Assembly: GCF_001676725.1 (NCBI RefSeq)
Contig: NZ_CP016172.1
Location: forward strand, 4,836,001 to 4,900,000
Reading direction: 5' to 3'
Origin: Bordetella flabilis
GTDB lineage: Bacteria > Pseudomonadota > Gammaproteobacteria > Burkholderiales > Burkholderiaceae_B
DNA length: 64,000 nt
Part shown: in pieces, positions 30,826 through 41,169 of the stretch
How the letters are laid out: the number at the start of each line of letters is the position of its first letter
How positions within the stretch are numbered: position 1 is the first letter of the stretch
Notes under the pieces: model-generated
What the model was told of the DNA's origin: nothing
The model's input: only the letters and a program-made list of their open reading frames with translations
The model's database searches: none
Made by a program: the position numbers and the translations under genes

Positions 30826-32109
30826 TCACGCCGGGGCATGCCCCCACAGATCCAGCATGACCGAGGCGCCCCGCAGGAAGATCGGGTCCGCGACCTGGAT
30901 GGCGCTGAACGGCAGGCCCGCGCGCCGCAGGTCGCCGTCCCAGGCCATGTACCCGCGCCGGAACTCGCCCAGGTCCGCGTGGAAGTGCAAGGCGCGCGTC
31001 ACGCGGCTCAGGTCCGTACCGGCCGCCGCGAAGATGGTGGCCGCCTTCTGCAGGATGTCGTGCATCTGCGCGTGGACCGGATCGTCATAGAAGGGCGCGC
31101 TCGGTTCCACGCGCGCGGCGCCGCACAGGCCGCCGTCCTCGATACCCATGAGGCCGGCCACGAACAGTATGCCGTCGAAGACGCGCGCCGGCATCATGTC
31201 CGGGGCGATCAGCGCGACGTCGCAATCGATGTCGCGCAGCCGCTGCGCGCCGCCGGCGTGCGCGGCGACCAGGTTCACTTCTATGGTTGCTTCGCGGGTA
31301 CCGAAGGCCGGATGGCGCACCGGCACGACCGTGGTCGGCGGAACGCGGCCGCCGAAGGCACGTGACCACGACTGCCAGAAGGCGGGCAGGTCCTCGCCAT
31401 GACCGAGGTAGACCTGCGCTTTCAATACCAGGTCCAGCCGGCTGCCCGCGGCCTCCAGCGCAGGCAACAGCCGCTTCTGCACGAGATAGTCGGTCTCGAG
31501 CTTGATGCGGGTGCCGTTCCACAACTGGCCGGCGGGCACCATGGCCTCGGGCGCGATATTGCCGGTGGAATCCCGCGCCAGTTGGCCGGCGACAAAGATC
31601 ATGTCCCCCATGCGCAGGCATGGCGCGTAGCCGGACGTCTGCGGGACATTGAGCTGCTGCGCGCCGGCCTTCTGCGCGGTATAGCCGCTGGCCGCCGTGG
31701 CCGCCATGACCTGGACATCCATCGATGCATCCAGGTTCAAGAGGCGGTCCACCACCACAGAGGTACTGGGCGCGACCTGGCCCGCCAGCGCTTGCTTGCG
31801 CGCGACATGGTAGGGATCGACGTAGCGGGAATCCGGATAGTACTGGTCCAGGCGGGCCACGCGGTCCATGGCGCTGCCGGCCTGCTCCAGCCCCTGGCGC
31901 ATGGCGCCGAAGATGGCTTCGGCCTCGCGTTGCGCCTGCGGCGCCAGCCCCAGCGGACGGTCGGCGCGCAGAACGGCCGGGTCGGCCAGTCCATTGGGCA
32001 ACACCGCCCGCAAGCCCGTGCCGAACACCCAGTTGCCGGCGCGCACGAAGGGAATGTGGACGATGTCGCCGTTGCCATAGCGCCTGGCGCCGTAACGTTC
32101 GAAGGTCAT
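30826..32109 (-). CDS. Protein with three RidA/YjgF-like domains
   Basis: In the 427-residue protein I can place three successive RidA-like segments: about 18-140 (GNWVFGTG to DVQVMA), 160-290 (MGDMIFVAGQLARD to EATIEVNLVA) and 315-425 (FDGILFVAGLMGIED to ASVMLDLWG). Classic RidA is a 130-residue imine deaminase that works as a trimer, so one chain here could fold as a covalent trimer. The RidA catalytic arginine is not obvious in every copy. GGAGA lies upstream of the ATG at 32109. It is next to a Bug-type binding protein gene on the same strand. Confidence 0.78.
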   Translation of the reverse strand: MTFERYGARRYGNGDIVHIPFVRAGNWVFGTGLRAVLPNGLADPAVLRADRPLGLAPQAQREAEAIFGAMRQGLEQAGSAMDRVARLDQYYPDSRYVDPYHVARKQALAGQVAPSTSVVVDRLLNLDASMDVQVMAATAASGYTAQKAGAQQLNVPQTSGYAPCLRMGDMIFVAGQLARDSTGNIAPEAMVPAGQLWNGTRIKLETDYLVQKRLLPALEAAGSRLDLVLKAQVYLGHGEDLPAFWQSWSRAFGGRVPPTTVVPVRHPAFGTREATIEVNLVAAHAGGAQRLRDIDCDVALIAPDMMPARVFDGILFVAGLMGIEDGGLCGAARVEPSAPFYDDPVHAQMHDILQKAATIFAAAGTDLSRVTRALHFHADLGEFRRGYMAWDGDLRRAGLPFSAIQVADPIFLRGASVMLDLWGHAPA

Positions 32110-32282
32110 GCTGCTGTCTCCGTATGAATCTGTGCGCGGCTGCGCGGCGCCATGGCGGGCGGCGATCGGGGCGACAGGCTGGCAACGAGCCGCGCTCCGT
32201 CTCCTTGAACTATCGTGCCGCCGCACGCCGGCCCGGCAAATCCTGGGTCCACCTGTCGATCCGGGAAATCGCGCGGCGCCGC

Positions 32283-33335
32283 TCAGTCCACCTTCAGCCC
32301 CGCCTGCTGGACAGCCTTGGCGGCGCGTTCCTTTTCCTGCTGCAAGAAGGCCTGGAACTCGGCCGGCGTGTCGGTGATGATTTCCACCGACGCGTTGTCC
32401 ATGTAGGTCTTTACGGCGGGCGCCGCCATCGCCTGCTTGAGCTCGCGGTTGAGGCGATCGATGATGGGGGCCGGCGTGCCCTTGGGCGCCACGAGCCCCG
32501 ACCAGACATAGGCCGAAAACCCGGGAAAACCGGATTCCGCCAGCGTAGGCACGTCGGGCAGCAGCGGCGAGCGCTTCTCGCCGGTCACGGCCAGCGGGAT
32601 CAGGCGCTTCTCACGGATGTGCGGCATCATGGCCGCAAGCCCCGGCATGGCGACCAGGATCTGGCCGCCGACCACGTCGGTCACCGCCTGCGCGCTGCCG
32701 CGATAGGGAATGTGCATCATCTGCAGGCCGGCGGCCGACAGGAACATGGCGGTGAACAGGTGCTGCGCGCTGCCGTTGCCGGAGGACGCATAGTCGATCT
32801 TGCCGGGACGCGCCTTGACGTAGTCGATGAATTCGCCCAGCGTGCGCACCGGCAACCTGGGATTGACGACGAGCACGCTGGGCTCGCGCACGAACAGCGA
32901 GATCGCCGAGAAGTCGCCGACCGGGTCGAAGGCCAGGTTCTTGTACAGGCTGGCGCTGATGACCTGCGGATTCGACGCGAGCAGCAAGGTATAGCCGTCC
33001 GGCGCCGATCGCGCGGCGGCCTCGGTTCCTATCATGCCGCCCTGCCCCGGCTTGTTCTCCACCACCAGCGCTTGTCCGAGCTGCTGGGACAGTTGCTGGG
33101 CGACGACGCGCATGGGTGCATCCGACGAACCGCCGGCCGAATACGGCACGATCACCCGGATGCCACGCGCGGGATAGTCGTCGGCTCGCGCCGACGGCGC
33201 GGCCACGGCGGCACAGATCGCCAGCAGCGGAAGCAAGCGAACCCATGCCGGCATGCATGCCAGGGAGGAGATCCGAGCCAATGGGGCCAACGGGACCCAT
33301 GGGGCCAATGCGCGACGTATCGAAACACGGTTCAT
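32283..33335 (-). CDS. Bug/TctC family tripartite tricarboxylate transporter binding protein
   Basis: The 350-residue protein has a long signal region and the Bug family pattern: YPARGIRVIVPYSAGGSSDAPMR, VVENKPGQGGMIGTEAAARSAPDGYTLL, ASSGNGSAQHL and a LPDVPTLAESG segment. Bug proteins bind carboxylates in the periplasm and are greatly expanded in Bordetella. No TctA/TctB membrane genes are adjacent, so it is an orphan. CAGGAGCC lies upstream of the ATG at 33335. The signal region contains a short 9-bp tandem repeat (about 33278-33308). Confidence 0.92.
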   Translation of the reverse strand: MNRVSIRRALAPWVPLAPLARISSLACMPAWVRLLPLLAICAAVAAPSARADDYPARGIRVIVPYSAGGSSDAPMRVVAQQLSQQLGQALVVENKPGQGGMIGTEAAARSAPDGYTLLLASNPQVISASLYKNLAFDPVGDFSAISLFVREPSVLVVNPRLPVRTLGEFIDYVKARPGKIDYASSGNGSAQHLFTAMFLSAAGLQMMHIPYRGSAQAVTDVVGGQILVAMPGLAAMMPHIREKRLIPLAVTGEKRSPLLPDVPTLAESGFPGFSAYVWSGLVAPKGTPAPIIDRLNRELKQAMAAPAVKTYMDNASVEIITDTPAEFQAFLQQEKERAAKAVQQAGLKVD

Positions 33336-33555
33336 CACAGGCTCCTGCGGTTGATCGGACAGGGATGCCTGCATGGTGCGACGGTGCCGGCCAAAGAACA
33401 AGGCGATTGGGTGAACACACTATTCAACGGGATCTTCGATGCCCGGCGCACGGCCGGCCGCGTTCCCGCCCGACGGACGCTACGCGATTGCGCCGCGCGC
33501 GGCGCTATGCCGTCCGTTGCCTGGTGGTGCGGCGTCGCCGCACCGTCCTGTGCGC

Positions 33556-33858
33556 CTAGCCGGCCGGGAAGCCGACTTTCTGCGGCCATAGGTTGGTGAA
33601 CGCATAGATCGACGTGCTGGCGTACACGCCGTGGCGGGTGAATGGTTCCTCGCGTAGCCATTGGGCGGCCGCATCGCGGGAGGCGAAATCGATGACGAGC
33701 AGGCTGCCCACCATGGTCTGCCCGTCGTCGGCCAGCAAGGGACCGGCGAACGCCATCTGGTCCGCCTTGGTGGCCAGATATGCCCTGTGTTCGGGCCGTA
33801 CGCGCGCGCGAATGTCGGCGGCGCCGGGTTTGTCCAGCAAGTGAATGGCGTAAAGCAT
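33556..33858 (-). CDS. YciI family protein
   Basis: The 100-residue protein is a single YciI domain (ferredoxin-like fold related to muconolactone isomerase), with MLYAIHLLDKPGA at the start, the RPEHRAYL histidine and a conserved DFASRDAAAQWLREEPF segment. The family is of unknown or varied function. GAGGAGAC precedes the start. It is divergent from the biotin operon. Confidence 0.88.
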   Translation of the reverse strand: MLYAIHLLDKPGAADIRARVRPEHRAYLATKADQMAFAGPLLADDGQTMVGSLLVIDFASRDAAAQWLREEPFTRHGVYASTSIYAFTNLWPQKVGFPAG

Positions 33859-34133
33859 GCAGTCTCCTCGGTCGGATGGTGGTCGAGCGATGTTGCGGAA
33901 TATCCCGCTACGGCCCTCGTAGCAGCTCCTTCAGATACACATTGACACCAAATATCGCCCCCGAGCGGCCCGCGAAGTAGCTGGCAAGATGCAGCCACGA
34001 CGCTCCAAAAAACCGTCTACGTCGCCATTTTGCGCACAACTTACACTCTATTTCCACGAAAAGGCATGTTTGATTCCGCGCGGCGACATTCCTACGATCC
34101 GGCCGCCTCAACACCCCTGCCGGAGTTCGCCGC

Positions 34134-35204
34134 ATGCCTGCTTCTCGTCCCGTTTCCTCCGCCGCGCCGCCGTCCGCCGCCTCGTCACCGTCGAACTGCC
34201 CTGCGCCGGGCGCCCCGGTTCCGCCGGTGCCTTCGCACCATGCCGGGGCGGACCGGCCTCGCTGGACCGTCGAAAGCGTGGCGGCCTTGTACGAGCTGCC
34301 GTTTCCGCAATTGATCCATCGCGCCCAGGAGGTACACAGGGAGCACTTCGACCCTTGCGCCATCCAACTGTCCAGCCTGCTGTCGATCAAGACGGGCGGC
34401 TGTCCGGAAGACTGCGGCTATTGCCCGCAGTCGGCGCACCATGACGCCGGGGTCGCGGGCCAGCCCTTGATGCCGTTGGACGATGTACTCGCCGCCGCGC
34501 GCGCGGCCCGGGCGGCCGGTGCGCGGCGCTTCTGCATGGGTGCCGCATGGCGTTCGCCCAAGCCCCGGCAGGTCGCCGCCGTGGCCCGCATGGTGGCCGA
34601 GGTCAAGGCGCTGGGCCTGGAGACCTGCGTCACGCTGGGGATGCTGGAGGACGGCCAGGCCCGCGCGCTGGCCGAGGCCGGGCTGGACTACTACAACCAC
34701 AACCTGGACACGTCGCCGGCGTTCTACGGGACCATCGTGACGACCCGCACCTACCAGGACCGGCTGGATACGCTGCAACGCGTGCGCGAGGCCGGAATCA
34801 AGGTGTGCTGCGGCGGCATCGTCGGCATGGGAGAAAACCGCCTGGCCCGCGCCGGCCTGATCGCGCAGCTCGCCGCGTTGGACCCGTATCCCGAATCTGT
34901 GCCGATCAACAACCTCGTGCGGGTCGCGGGCACGCCCCTGCAGGATGCGGAGCCACTGGACGCGTTCGAGTTCGTGCGCACGATCGCGGTGGCGCGCATC
35001 ACCATGCCGCGCGCCATGGTGCGCCTGTCCGCCGGCCGCGAACAGATGGACGACGCGACGCAGGCGCTGTGCTTCCTGGCAGGGGCCAACTCCATCTTCT
35101 ACGGCGAACAGTTGTTGACGACCGCCAATCCGCAGGTGCAAGCCGACCAGCGCCTGCTGGCGCGGCTGGGTATGCATGCGGCGGACGCGGAGCGCGCGGC
35201 ATGA
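34134..35204 (+). CDS. bioB: Biotin synthase
   Basis: The 356-residue radical-SAM protein has the cluster motif [13 protein letters not shown] (C90, C94, C97) and the BioB segments [13 protein letters not shown] and GGIVGMGE. It inserts sulfur into dethiobiotin. The first 42 residues form a Pro/Ala/Ser-rich extension not found in most BioB proteins; the ATG at 34134 has GGAG 9 bases upstream, and no better internal start is obvious. It begins a four-gene biotin operon and overlaps bioA. No BirA-type operator palindrome was recognised upstream. Confidence 0.95.
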   Translation: MPASRPVSSAAPPSAASSPSNCPAPGAPVPPVPSHHAGADRPRWTVESVAALYELPFPQLIHRAQEVHREHFDPCAIQLSSLLSIKTGGCPEDCGYCPQSAHHDAGVAGQPLMPLDDVLAAARAARAAGARRFCMGAAWRSPKPRQVAAVARMVAEVKALGLETCVTLGMLEDGQARALAEAGLDYYNHNLDTSPAFYGTIVTTRTYQDRLDTLQRVREAGIKVCCGGIVGMGENRLARAGLIAQLAALDPYPESVPINNLVRVAGTPLQDAEPLDAFEFVRTIAVARITMPRAMVRLSAGREQMDDATQALCFLAGANSIFYGEQLLTTANPQVQADQRLLARLGMHAADAERAA

Positions 35205-36574
35205 TGGCCGGCGTGGACCGCGGGCAGCACGATTGGGTCGCGCGCAGCCTGCGCGCCGTCTGGCATCCCTGCACGCAGATGAAGGAGCACGAGCGGCTGC
35301 CCCTGCTTCCCATCGAGCGTGCGTCCGGGGCGTGGCTGTACGACATTGATGGCCGCCGCTACCTGGATGGCATCAGCTCGTGGTGGGTCAACCTGTTCGG
35401 CCATGCCAATCCGGCGATCAACGCCGCGCTGGTCGACCAGTTGGGCACGCTGGAGCACGCCATGCTGGCCGGCTGCACGCATCGGCCGGCCGTGGCCCTG
35501 GCCGAGCGCCTGTCGGCGCTGACGCAGGGCGCGCTGGGCCATGCCTTCTATGCCTCGGACGGCGCGTCGGCCGTCGAGATCGCGCTGAAAATGAGCTTCC
35601 ATTACTGGCGCAACGCAGGACGCCCGGCCAAGCGCGACTTCGCTTGCATCGAGCACGGCTACCACGGCGAGACCCTGGGCGCGCTGGGCGTGACCGACGT
35701 GCCGCTGTTCCGCGACGCGTACGATCCCCTGCTGCGCCACGCGCATCGCGTGCCCTCCCCGGATGCGCGGCATGCGCGGCCCGGCGAGACGGCTGCCGAC
35801 GCGGCGGCACGCGCCCTGGCCGGCGTCGCCGCCTTGCTGGAGACGCAGGGGTCGACCATCGCGGCGATCATTGTCGAACCGCTGGTACAGTGCGCCGCCG
35901 GCATGGCCATGCACGATGCCGGTTACCTCGCCGGACTGCGGACGCTGTGCGACCGATACGAGGTGCATTTGATCGCCGACGAGATTGCCGTCGGCTTCGG
36001 TCGCACCGGTACGTTCTTCGCGCACGAACAGGCCGGCATCCGTCCGGACCTGCTGTGCCTGTCCAAGGGCATCACCGGCGGCTACCTGCCCTTGTCGGCG
36101 GTACTGGCCAGCGACGAGATCCATGCCGCCTTCTACGACGACGACACGGCGCGCGGCTTCCTGCATTCGCATTCCTACACCGGCAACCCGCTGGCCTGCC
36201 GCGCCGCGCTGGCGACGCTGGACCTGTTCGACGCCCACAACGTGCTGCACGAAAACCGCGCCCGCTTCGACGCATTGGCCGCGCGGCTCCAGCCACTGGC
36301 CGGCGATGCTCGCATCTCGCACCTGCGCCGCTGCGGCGCCATCCTGGCCTTCGACGTGGTCATCGACGCGCCGCAGGCGGCGCGCACCTTCGCGCGGCGC
36401 TTCTTCCAGCACGCCCTGTCCGCGGGCGTGCTGCTGCGGCCCATCGGGCGCACGGTCTACCTGATGCCGCCCTACATCCTGGACGCCGAGGAAACCGACT
36501 GGCTGGCCGACGGCACCCTGCAGGCCTTGGAACGCACGCTCGCCGACGATGCCGCGGCGGCCACCCCATACTGA
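35201..36574 (+). CDS. bioA: Adenosylmethionine-8-amino-7-oxononanoate aminotransferase
   Basis: The 457-residue class III aminotransferase opens with the BioA sequence [24 protein letters not shown] and contains [16 protein letters not shown], the PLP aspartate region [15 protein letters not shown] and the PLP lysine in [14 protein letters not shown]. It uses SAM as amino donor to make 7,8-diaminopelargonate. Two start codons in a row (35201, 35204) are possible; the first overlaps the bioB stop. Confidence 0.95.
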   Translation: MMAGVDRGQHDWVARSLRAVWHPCTQMKEHERLPLLPIERASGAWLYDIDGRRYLDGISSWWVNLFGHANPAINAALVDQLGTLEHAMLAGCTHRPAVALAERLSALTQGALGHAFYASDGASAVEIALKMSFHYWRNAGRPAKRDFACIEHGYHGETLGALGVTDVPLFRDAYDPLLRHAHRVPSPDARHARPGETAADAAARALAGVAALLETQGSTIAAIIVEPLVQCAAGMAMHDAGYLAGLRTLCDRYEVHLIADEIAVGFGRTGTFFAHEQAGIRPDLLCLSKGITGGYLPLSAVLASDEIHAAFYDDDTARGFLHSHSYTGNPLACRAALATLDLFDAHNVLHENRARFDALAARLQPLAGDARISHLRRCGAILAFDVVIDAPQAARTFARRFFQHALSAGVLLRPIGRTVYLMPPYILDAEETDWLADGTLQALERTLADDAAAATPY

Positions 36575-36637
36575 ACCGCGCGCCGGCAAGCCCTATCGCC
36601 GGCGTGCGCGACGCAACCTTGCCATGGAGTCCCTGCA

Positions 36638-37909
36638 ATGGAACCTGCCCTGCATCCGTTCGATGTCCTGCGTGCCGGCCTGGCCGACCTGGACGCGCGC
36701 GCGCTGACGCGGCGGCGCCGCGTGGCGCAGACGCCCTGCACCCCGCGCATGCGCCTGGACGGCCAGCGCCTTATCGCTTTCGCGAGCAACGATTACCTGG
36801 GCCTGGCCAGCCACCCCGCCCTGGTGGAGGCGATTGCCGAGGGTGCGCGCCGCTACGGCGCCGGCAGCGGCGGCTCGCACCTGCTGGGCGGCCATACACG
36901 CGCGCACGAACAGTTGGAAGCCGACCTGGCCGGGTATGCAGGCGGGTTCGCCACCCATGCACGAGCCCTGTCGTTCTGCACCGGGTATATGGCCAACATG
37001 GCCATCCTGACGGCGCTGGGCGGGCGTGGCGCGACGATTTACTCGGACGCCTTGAATCACGCGTCGCTGATCGACGGTGCCAGGCTTTCGCGAGCCGACG
37101 TCCGCATCTATCCGCACGCCGACGCCGGTGCGCTGGGCCGGATGATGGAAGCGGATGCGGTGGCCGCGGCGCAAGCGGGAACGGCAGACGCAAAAAACGC
37201 GGCCGCAGCGGGGAAGACGACCGGCGTCAGGATCATCGTCACCGATGCGGTCTTCAGCATGGACGGCGATATCGCCCCACTGACGGCGCTGCTGGCGCTG
37301 GCCCACCGCCACCAGGCCTGGCTGGTGGTGGACGATGCGCACGGCTTCGGTGTGCACGGGGACGACGGAGCCGGTACCGTCGCCGCACTGGACCTGCGCT
37401 CGCCGCTGCTGGTCTACATGGGGACCTTGGGCAAGGCGGCGGGCGTTGCGGGCGCTTTCGTGGTGGCCGAGGCCCCCGTCATTGAATGGCTGATACAGCG
37501 CGCCCGCAGCTATATCTTCACCACGGCGGCGGCGCCCGCGCTGGCGCATGCCGCCTCGGCCAGCCTGGCGCTGATGCGCGGCGACGAGGGACGCATGCGC
37601 CGCGCGCGGCTGCGCCAGCGCATCGACGCCATGCGCGCCATGCTGCTCCGCACCGCATGGCGGGTGCTCGATTCGACGACGGCGGTACAACCCGTCATCG
37701 CCGGGCAAAACGAAACCGCGCTCAGGCTGGCCGGCACCCTGCAGGAACAGGGCTTCTGGGTGCCGGCGGTGCGCCCGCCCACCGTGCCGCCCGGCACGGC
37801 GCGCCTGCGGCTATCCCTGTCGGCCGCCCACGACATGGCGGACCTCGAGCGGCTCGGCGAAGCGCTGCGGCGGGCCGGGGCCGTTCAGCGTCCGGCGCCG
37901 GCGCCATGA
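36638..37909 (+). CDS. bioF: 8-amino-7-oxononanoate synthase
   Basis: The 423-residue alpha-oxoamine synthase shows [45 protein letters not shown] and the PLP lysine in [14 protein letters not shown]. It joins a pimeloyl thioester with alanine. A short Ala-rich insert (about residues 176-195, [20 protein letters not shown]) is unusual and explains the length above the family's normal 385 or so. It overlaps bioD by 4 bases. Confidence 0.94.
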   Translation: MEPALHPFDVLRAGLADLDARALTRRRRVAQTPCTPRMRLDGQRLIAFASNDYLGLASHPALVEAIAEGARRYGAGSGGSHLLGGHTRAHEQLEADLAGYAGGFATHARALSFCTGYMANMAILTALGGRGATIYSDALNHASLIDGARLSRADVRIYPHADAGALGRMMEADAVAAAQAGTADAKNAAAAGKTTGVRIIVTDAVFSMDGDIAPLTALLALAHRHQAWLVVDDAHGFGVHGDDGAGTVAALDLRSPLLVYMGTLGKAAGVAGAFVVAEAPVIEWLIQRARSYIFTTAAAPALAHAASASLALMRGDEGRMRRARLRQRIDAMRAMLLRTAWRVLDSTTAVQPVIAGQNETALRLAGTLQEQGFWVPAVRPPTVPPGTARLRLSLSAAHDMADLERLGEALRRAGAVQRPAPAP

Positions 37910-38652
37910 GAGCCGGCCTATCCGTTTTCGTGGCGGGCACCGACACGGAAATCGGCAAGACCCTGGCCAGTTGCGCCCTGCTGCACGCCTTCGCGGGGCG
38001 CGGGCTGGCCACGGCGGCGATGAAGCCCATCGCCGCCGGCGCGGAGCCCGACGCCCTCGGCGTCTGGCGCAACGAAGACGCCGAGGCGCTGGCCGCCGCC
38101 GCCACCGTGGCGGTGCCGCGTGCGCTATCCACGCCCTTCCTGCTGCGCGCGCCCGTCGCCCCGCACCTGGCGGCACGCCAGGAAGGCGTCTCGCTGGACA
38201 TCGCGCGCGTCGTCCAATGCCATGCCGCGGTATCGGCGGGCGCGGACATGACGGTGGTGGAAGGCGTGGGCGGCTTCCGGGTGCCGCTGGACGACGTGCG
38301 CGACACGGGTGACCTGGCGCGGGCCCTGGATATCCCTGTGATCCTGGTGGTCGGCATACGGCTTGGATGCCTGAGCCATGCGCTGCTGACGGCGGAATCC
38401 ATTGCGGCCAGCGGCCTCACCATGGTCGGCTGGATCGCCAACGTCATCGATGCCGGCATGCGCTTGCGGGATGACAACATCGCGGGCTTGCGGGTGCTGC
38501 TGGAGCGACGCCATGGCGTGCCGTGGATCGGCACCATCCCATGGATGGCGCAACCCCGCGGGCAAGCGGCCGCCGCCTTCCTGGACCTAGGTTTGTTGCG
38601 CTATTCCGCCTGGGCCAGGGCGCGCTGGATCTGCGCCTCGGTATCGCCGTAG
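37906..38652 (+). CDS. bioD: Dethiobiotin synthetase
   Basis: The 248-residue protein has the BioD P-loop GTDTEIGKT, the substrate lysine region MKPIAAGAE and [12 protein letters not shown]. It closes the ureido ring of dethiobiotin with ATP and CO2. With bioB, bioA and bioF it completes the last four steps of biotin synthesis. The C-terminal 17 codons overlap the end of the convergent thioredoxin gene, so those residues may be recent. Confidence 0.94.
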   Translation: MRAGLSVFVAGTDTEIGKTLASCALLHAFAGRGLATAAMKPIAAGAEPDALGVWRNEDAEALAAAATVAVPRALSTPFLLRAPVAPHLAARQEGVSLDIARVVQCHAAVSAGADMTVVEGVGGFRVPLDDVRDTGDLARALDIPVILVVGIRLGCLSHALLTAESIAASGLTMVGWIANVIDAGMRLRDDNIAGLRVLLERRHGVPWIGTIPWMAQPRGQAAAAFLDLGLLRYSAWARARWICASVSP

Positions 38653-39125
38653 CGCCCCTCGCCGAAATGGCTGTAGATCACCTGGCCGCGCTTGTCGATC
38701 AGGTAGAAGGCCGGCCAGTACATGTTGCGGTAGGCGTCCCAGGTCTGATATCCATTGTCCTGGGCGACGGGGTACGTGATGCCGAAGCGCTTGATCGCCG
38801 CCTGTACGTTGGCGGTGGGGCGTTCGAAGGAGAACTCGGGCGTATGCACCCCCACCACGACCAGGCCCTGGTCCTTGTATTTTTCGTGCCAGCTCTTCAC
38901 GTACGGCAGCGTGCGGATGCAGTTGATGCAGGTATAGGTCCAGAAGTCGACCAGCACCACCTTGCCGCGCAGCGCCGACAGGGTCAGAGGGGCGCTGTTC
39001 AGCCAGGTTTCTATGCCGGTGAATTCCGGCGCCTTGAAGGTCGTCGCGGCGGCGGCATGGGCGTTGGTGGCGGCGGCGGCCGCGACCAGGGTGGTGAAGG
39101 CCAGTTTTCTCAGGCTGGGGAGCAT
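38601..39125 (-). CDS. Secreted thioredoxin-family (TlpA-like) protein
   Basis: The 174-residue protein has a signal peptide ([17 protein letters not shown]) and a thioredoxin fold with the CINC redox pair in [19 protein letters not shown]. The cis-proline region ([12 protein letters not shown]) is present. It should be a periplasmic thiol:disulfide protein fed by the adjacent CcdA-like gene on the same strand. ATGs at 39146 and 39191 are alternative starts; the one at 39125 has AAGGAA upstream and places the signal peptide at the N-terminus. Confidence 0.85.
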   Translation of the reverse strand: MLPSLRKLAFTTLVAAAAATNAHAAAATTFKAPEFTGIETWLNSAPLTLSALRGKVVLVDFWTYTCINCIRTLPYVKSWHEKYKDQGLVVVGVHTPEFSFERPTANVQAAIKRFGITYPVAQDNGYQTWDAYRNMYWPAFYLIDKRGQVIYSHFGEGRYGDTEAQIQRALAQAE

Positions 39126-39231
39126 TTGGGTTCCTTTGGCGTTCATGGGACGGGGAAGCGCGGCGCGCGGCGTCGACGGATAGAGGTTCATGGCTGGCGG
39201 CTCCGATGGATGGGTGCGGACTGAAACGGGT

Positions 39232-39921
39232 TCATTGGAAAAGACCGGCGATCCAGGCATAGGCCAGGACGTCGTACTGGAAATGGATGGCCACGGCGGT
39301 AAGGATCAACAGCACGCCAAAGCCTTGCTGCAGGCGACCGCTGTACCGCGCGATGCGGCGCACGCGGGCCGCGATGAACCTGCCGCCGTAGGCAATGCCC
39401 AGCATCGGTATGCCGGCGCCCAAGGCGAACAGGAAAAGCAGCAGGCCGGAATGCGCGGTGTCCTGCGCCTTGGCGACCAGGATCAGGATGGACGCCAGCA
39501 CGGGCCCCGCGCAGGGCGTCCAGACGGCGCCCAGGGACATGCCCAGCACGAACCCGCCGGCATTGCCGCCCATGTCGGCGCCCCTGGGCAGCGTCAGCCG
39601 CTGCAGTGAGCCGCCGAGCCGCGCCGCCAGCCAATCGTAGGGGCGCGGCCAGATGCGCAGCAGCCCGAACAGCGCGAGCAAGGCGGTGGACACGCCGCGC
39701 ACCGTTTCGTGGGCGAATGCGGCGGACTGGGACAGCAGGCTCAGCGCGACGCCCAGGGCGGCGAACGCCAGCACGAAGCCCGACACGATGAAAAGCGGCC
39801 GGGCACGCCCGGCGCGCTCCACCGACGTGCCGAGCACGACCGGCAACAGGGGCAGCACGCACGGCGAGGCGATGGTCAGCACGCCGGCCAGCAGGGCGAT
39901 GGGCGGATCGATAAAGTCCAT
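39232..39921 (-). CDS. CcdA/DsbD-type membrane thiol transporter
   Basis: The 229-residue protein has about six helices and the two CcdA cysteines, TIASPCVLPLLPVVLG and GAVWTPCAGPVLASIL, which pass electrons from cytosolic thioredoxin across the inner membrane. It is the first gene of a two-gene unit with the periplasmic thioredoxin protein, its likely electron acceptor. The ATG at 39921 puts the first helix at the N-terminus. Confidence 0.9.
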   Translation of the reverse strand: MDFIDPPIALLAGVLTIASPCVLPLLPVVLGTSVERAGRARPLFIVSGFVLAFAALGVALSLLSQSAAFAHETVRGVSTALLALFGLLRIWPRPYDWLAARLGGSLQRLTLPRGADMGGNAGGFVLGMSLGAVWTPCAGPVLASILILVAKAQDTAHSGLLLFLFALGAGIPMLGIAYGGRFIAARVRRIARYSGRLQQGFGVLLILTAVAIHFQYDVLAYAWIAGLFQ

Positions 39922-40432
39922 GTGGCGTAATCCCGTTTGGTAAGGGCCTCGCGGTGGCAACCGGCCCTCGATGCACGCATTTCAACGGGGTCACGTATCC
40001 GGGCTGTGCCGGCAAAGCGGCTTTTTTAAATGTTCTGTATCGCCGGCCCGGCCGTACACACTACGACACAATCGCCGCGCCGCCCGACGGTATAAAGCGT
40101 CCATCCCGACCATGGCCCCGACACGGGGGCCCACACTGGAGACGACCATGAAGGAACCGATTTCTTCCCCCTCCCGCCTTCGCGGCGCCGGCGGCGGGCC
40201 GCGGCCATGAAGCGCTGGCTCGCGGCGCTGCTCCTGACGCTGGGCGGCCTCGGCACGGAATGCGTCCACCCCCTGCAGTGCACGCTGATCGCGACCCGCG
40301 CATCGACGCGCCGCCCCGGCGGCAGGGATACCCGCTGCCGGGCTTTGCGACTATCCTTCGCACACGGCCCGCGCCGCCGTACCACCGCGGCTGCCTTGCG
40401 CGCCCACCAACCTTCGTGACGAGGCAGGCAGG
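39922..40432. other. Non-coding stretch between the CcdA gene and the two-component system
   Basis: The 511 bases hold promoters for both divergent units. A short weak stem (GCCG/CGGC) followed by six Ts sits near 40010-40027, and a TATAAA lies at about 40090. A 70-codon frame at 40207-40419 begins like a signal peptide (MKRWLAALLLTLGGLG) but continues as arginine-rich sequence without protein character. I do not call a gene. Confidence 0.5.
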
Positions 40433-41167
40433 ATGGACCAGATCGATCACATCATGATCGTGGACGACGATCGGGAAATACGGGAACTCGCCGGCAATTT
40501 CCTGAAGAAAAACGGGTTGGAGGTCACCTTCGCCGCGGACGGCCGCCAGATGCGGCAGTTGCTGGAAAGCATGACGGTCGACCTGATCGTCCTGGACATC
40601 ATGATGCCGGGCGACGATGGCCTGGTCCTGTGCCGCGAACTGCGCAGCGGCAAGCACCGCCGCATCCCCATCGTGCTGCTGACCGCGCGCAGCGACGATA
40701 TGGACCGCGTGCTGGGGCTGGAGATGGGCGCGGACGACTACCTGGTCAAACCCTTCGTGGCGCGCGAGCTGCTGGCGCGGATCAAGGCCGTGCTGCGGCG
40801 CACGCGCATGCTGCCGCCGAACTTCCAGGTGACCGAGCCCGGCCGCCACATCAGCTTCGGCGACTGGCGCCTGGACACGACCGCGCGCCATCTGCTGGAT
40901 GCCCAAGGCACCGTGGTCTCGCTGAGCGGCGCGGAGTACCGCCTGCTGCGCGTGTTCCTGGACCATCCGCAACGCGTGCTGACGCGCGACCAGTTGCTGA
41001 ACCTGACGCAGGGCCGCGACGCCGACCTGTACGGGCGCTCCATCGACCTGCTGGTCAGCCGCGTACGCCAGCGCCTGCGCGAAGACGCGCGCGAGCCGCG
41101 CTACATCAAGACGGTGCGCAGCGAAGGCTATGTCTTTGCCTCGCCGGTCGATGTGACGGAGGCCTGA
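40433..41167 (+). CDS. OmpR-family response regulator
   Basis: The 244-residue protein has a receiver domain with the acidic pocket D11/D12, phospho-acceptor D55 (LIVLDIMMPGDDG), T84 and K106 (DYLVKPF), followed by a winged-helix DNA-binding domain of OmpR type (LSGAEYRLLRVFLDHP, TRDQLL, SIDLLVSRVRQRLRED and IKTVRSEGYVF). It is followed two bases later by its sensor kinase. Targets are unknown; the pair lies just left of the T6SS arm. Confidence 0.93.
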   Translation: MDQIDHIMIVDDDREIRELAGNFLKKNGLEVTFAADGRQMRQLLESMTVDLIVLDIMMPGDDGLVLCRELRSGKHRRIPIVLLTARSDDMDRVLGLEMGADDYLVKPFVARELLARIKAVLRRTRMLPPNFQVTEPGRHISFGDWRLDTTARHLLDAQGTVVSLSGAEYRLLRVFLDHPQRVLTRDQLLNLTQGRDADLYGRSIDLLVSRVRQRLREDAREPRYIKTVRSEGYVFASPVDVTEA

Positions 41168-41169
41168 CG

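Noticed and set aside
33859..34133. BirA-type operator upstream of bioB
   Set aside because: I looked for the interrupted palindrome containing TTGTAAACC-like arms and found none; regulation of the biotin operon is left open.
40207..40419. 70-codon frame with a signal-peptide-like start
   Set aside because: After the first 16 residues it becomes arginine-rich with no protein character, and it lacks a clear ribosome site.
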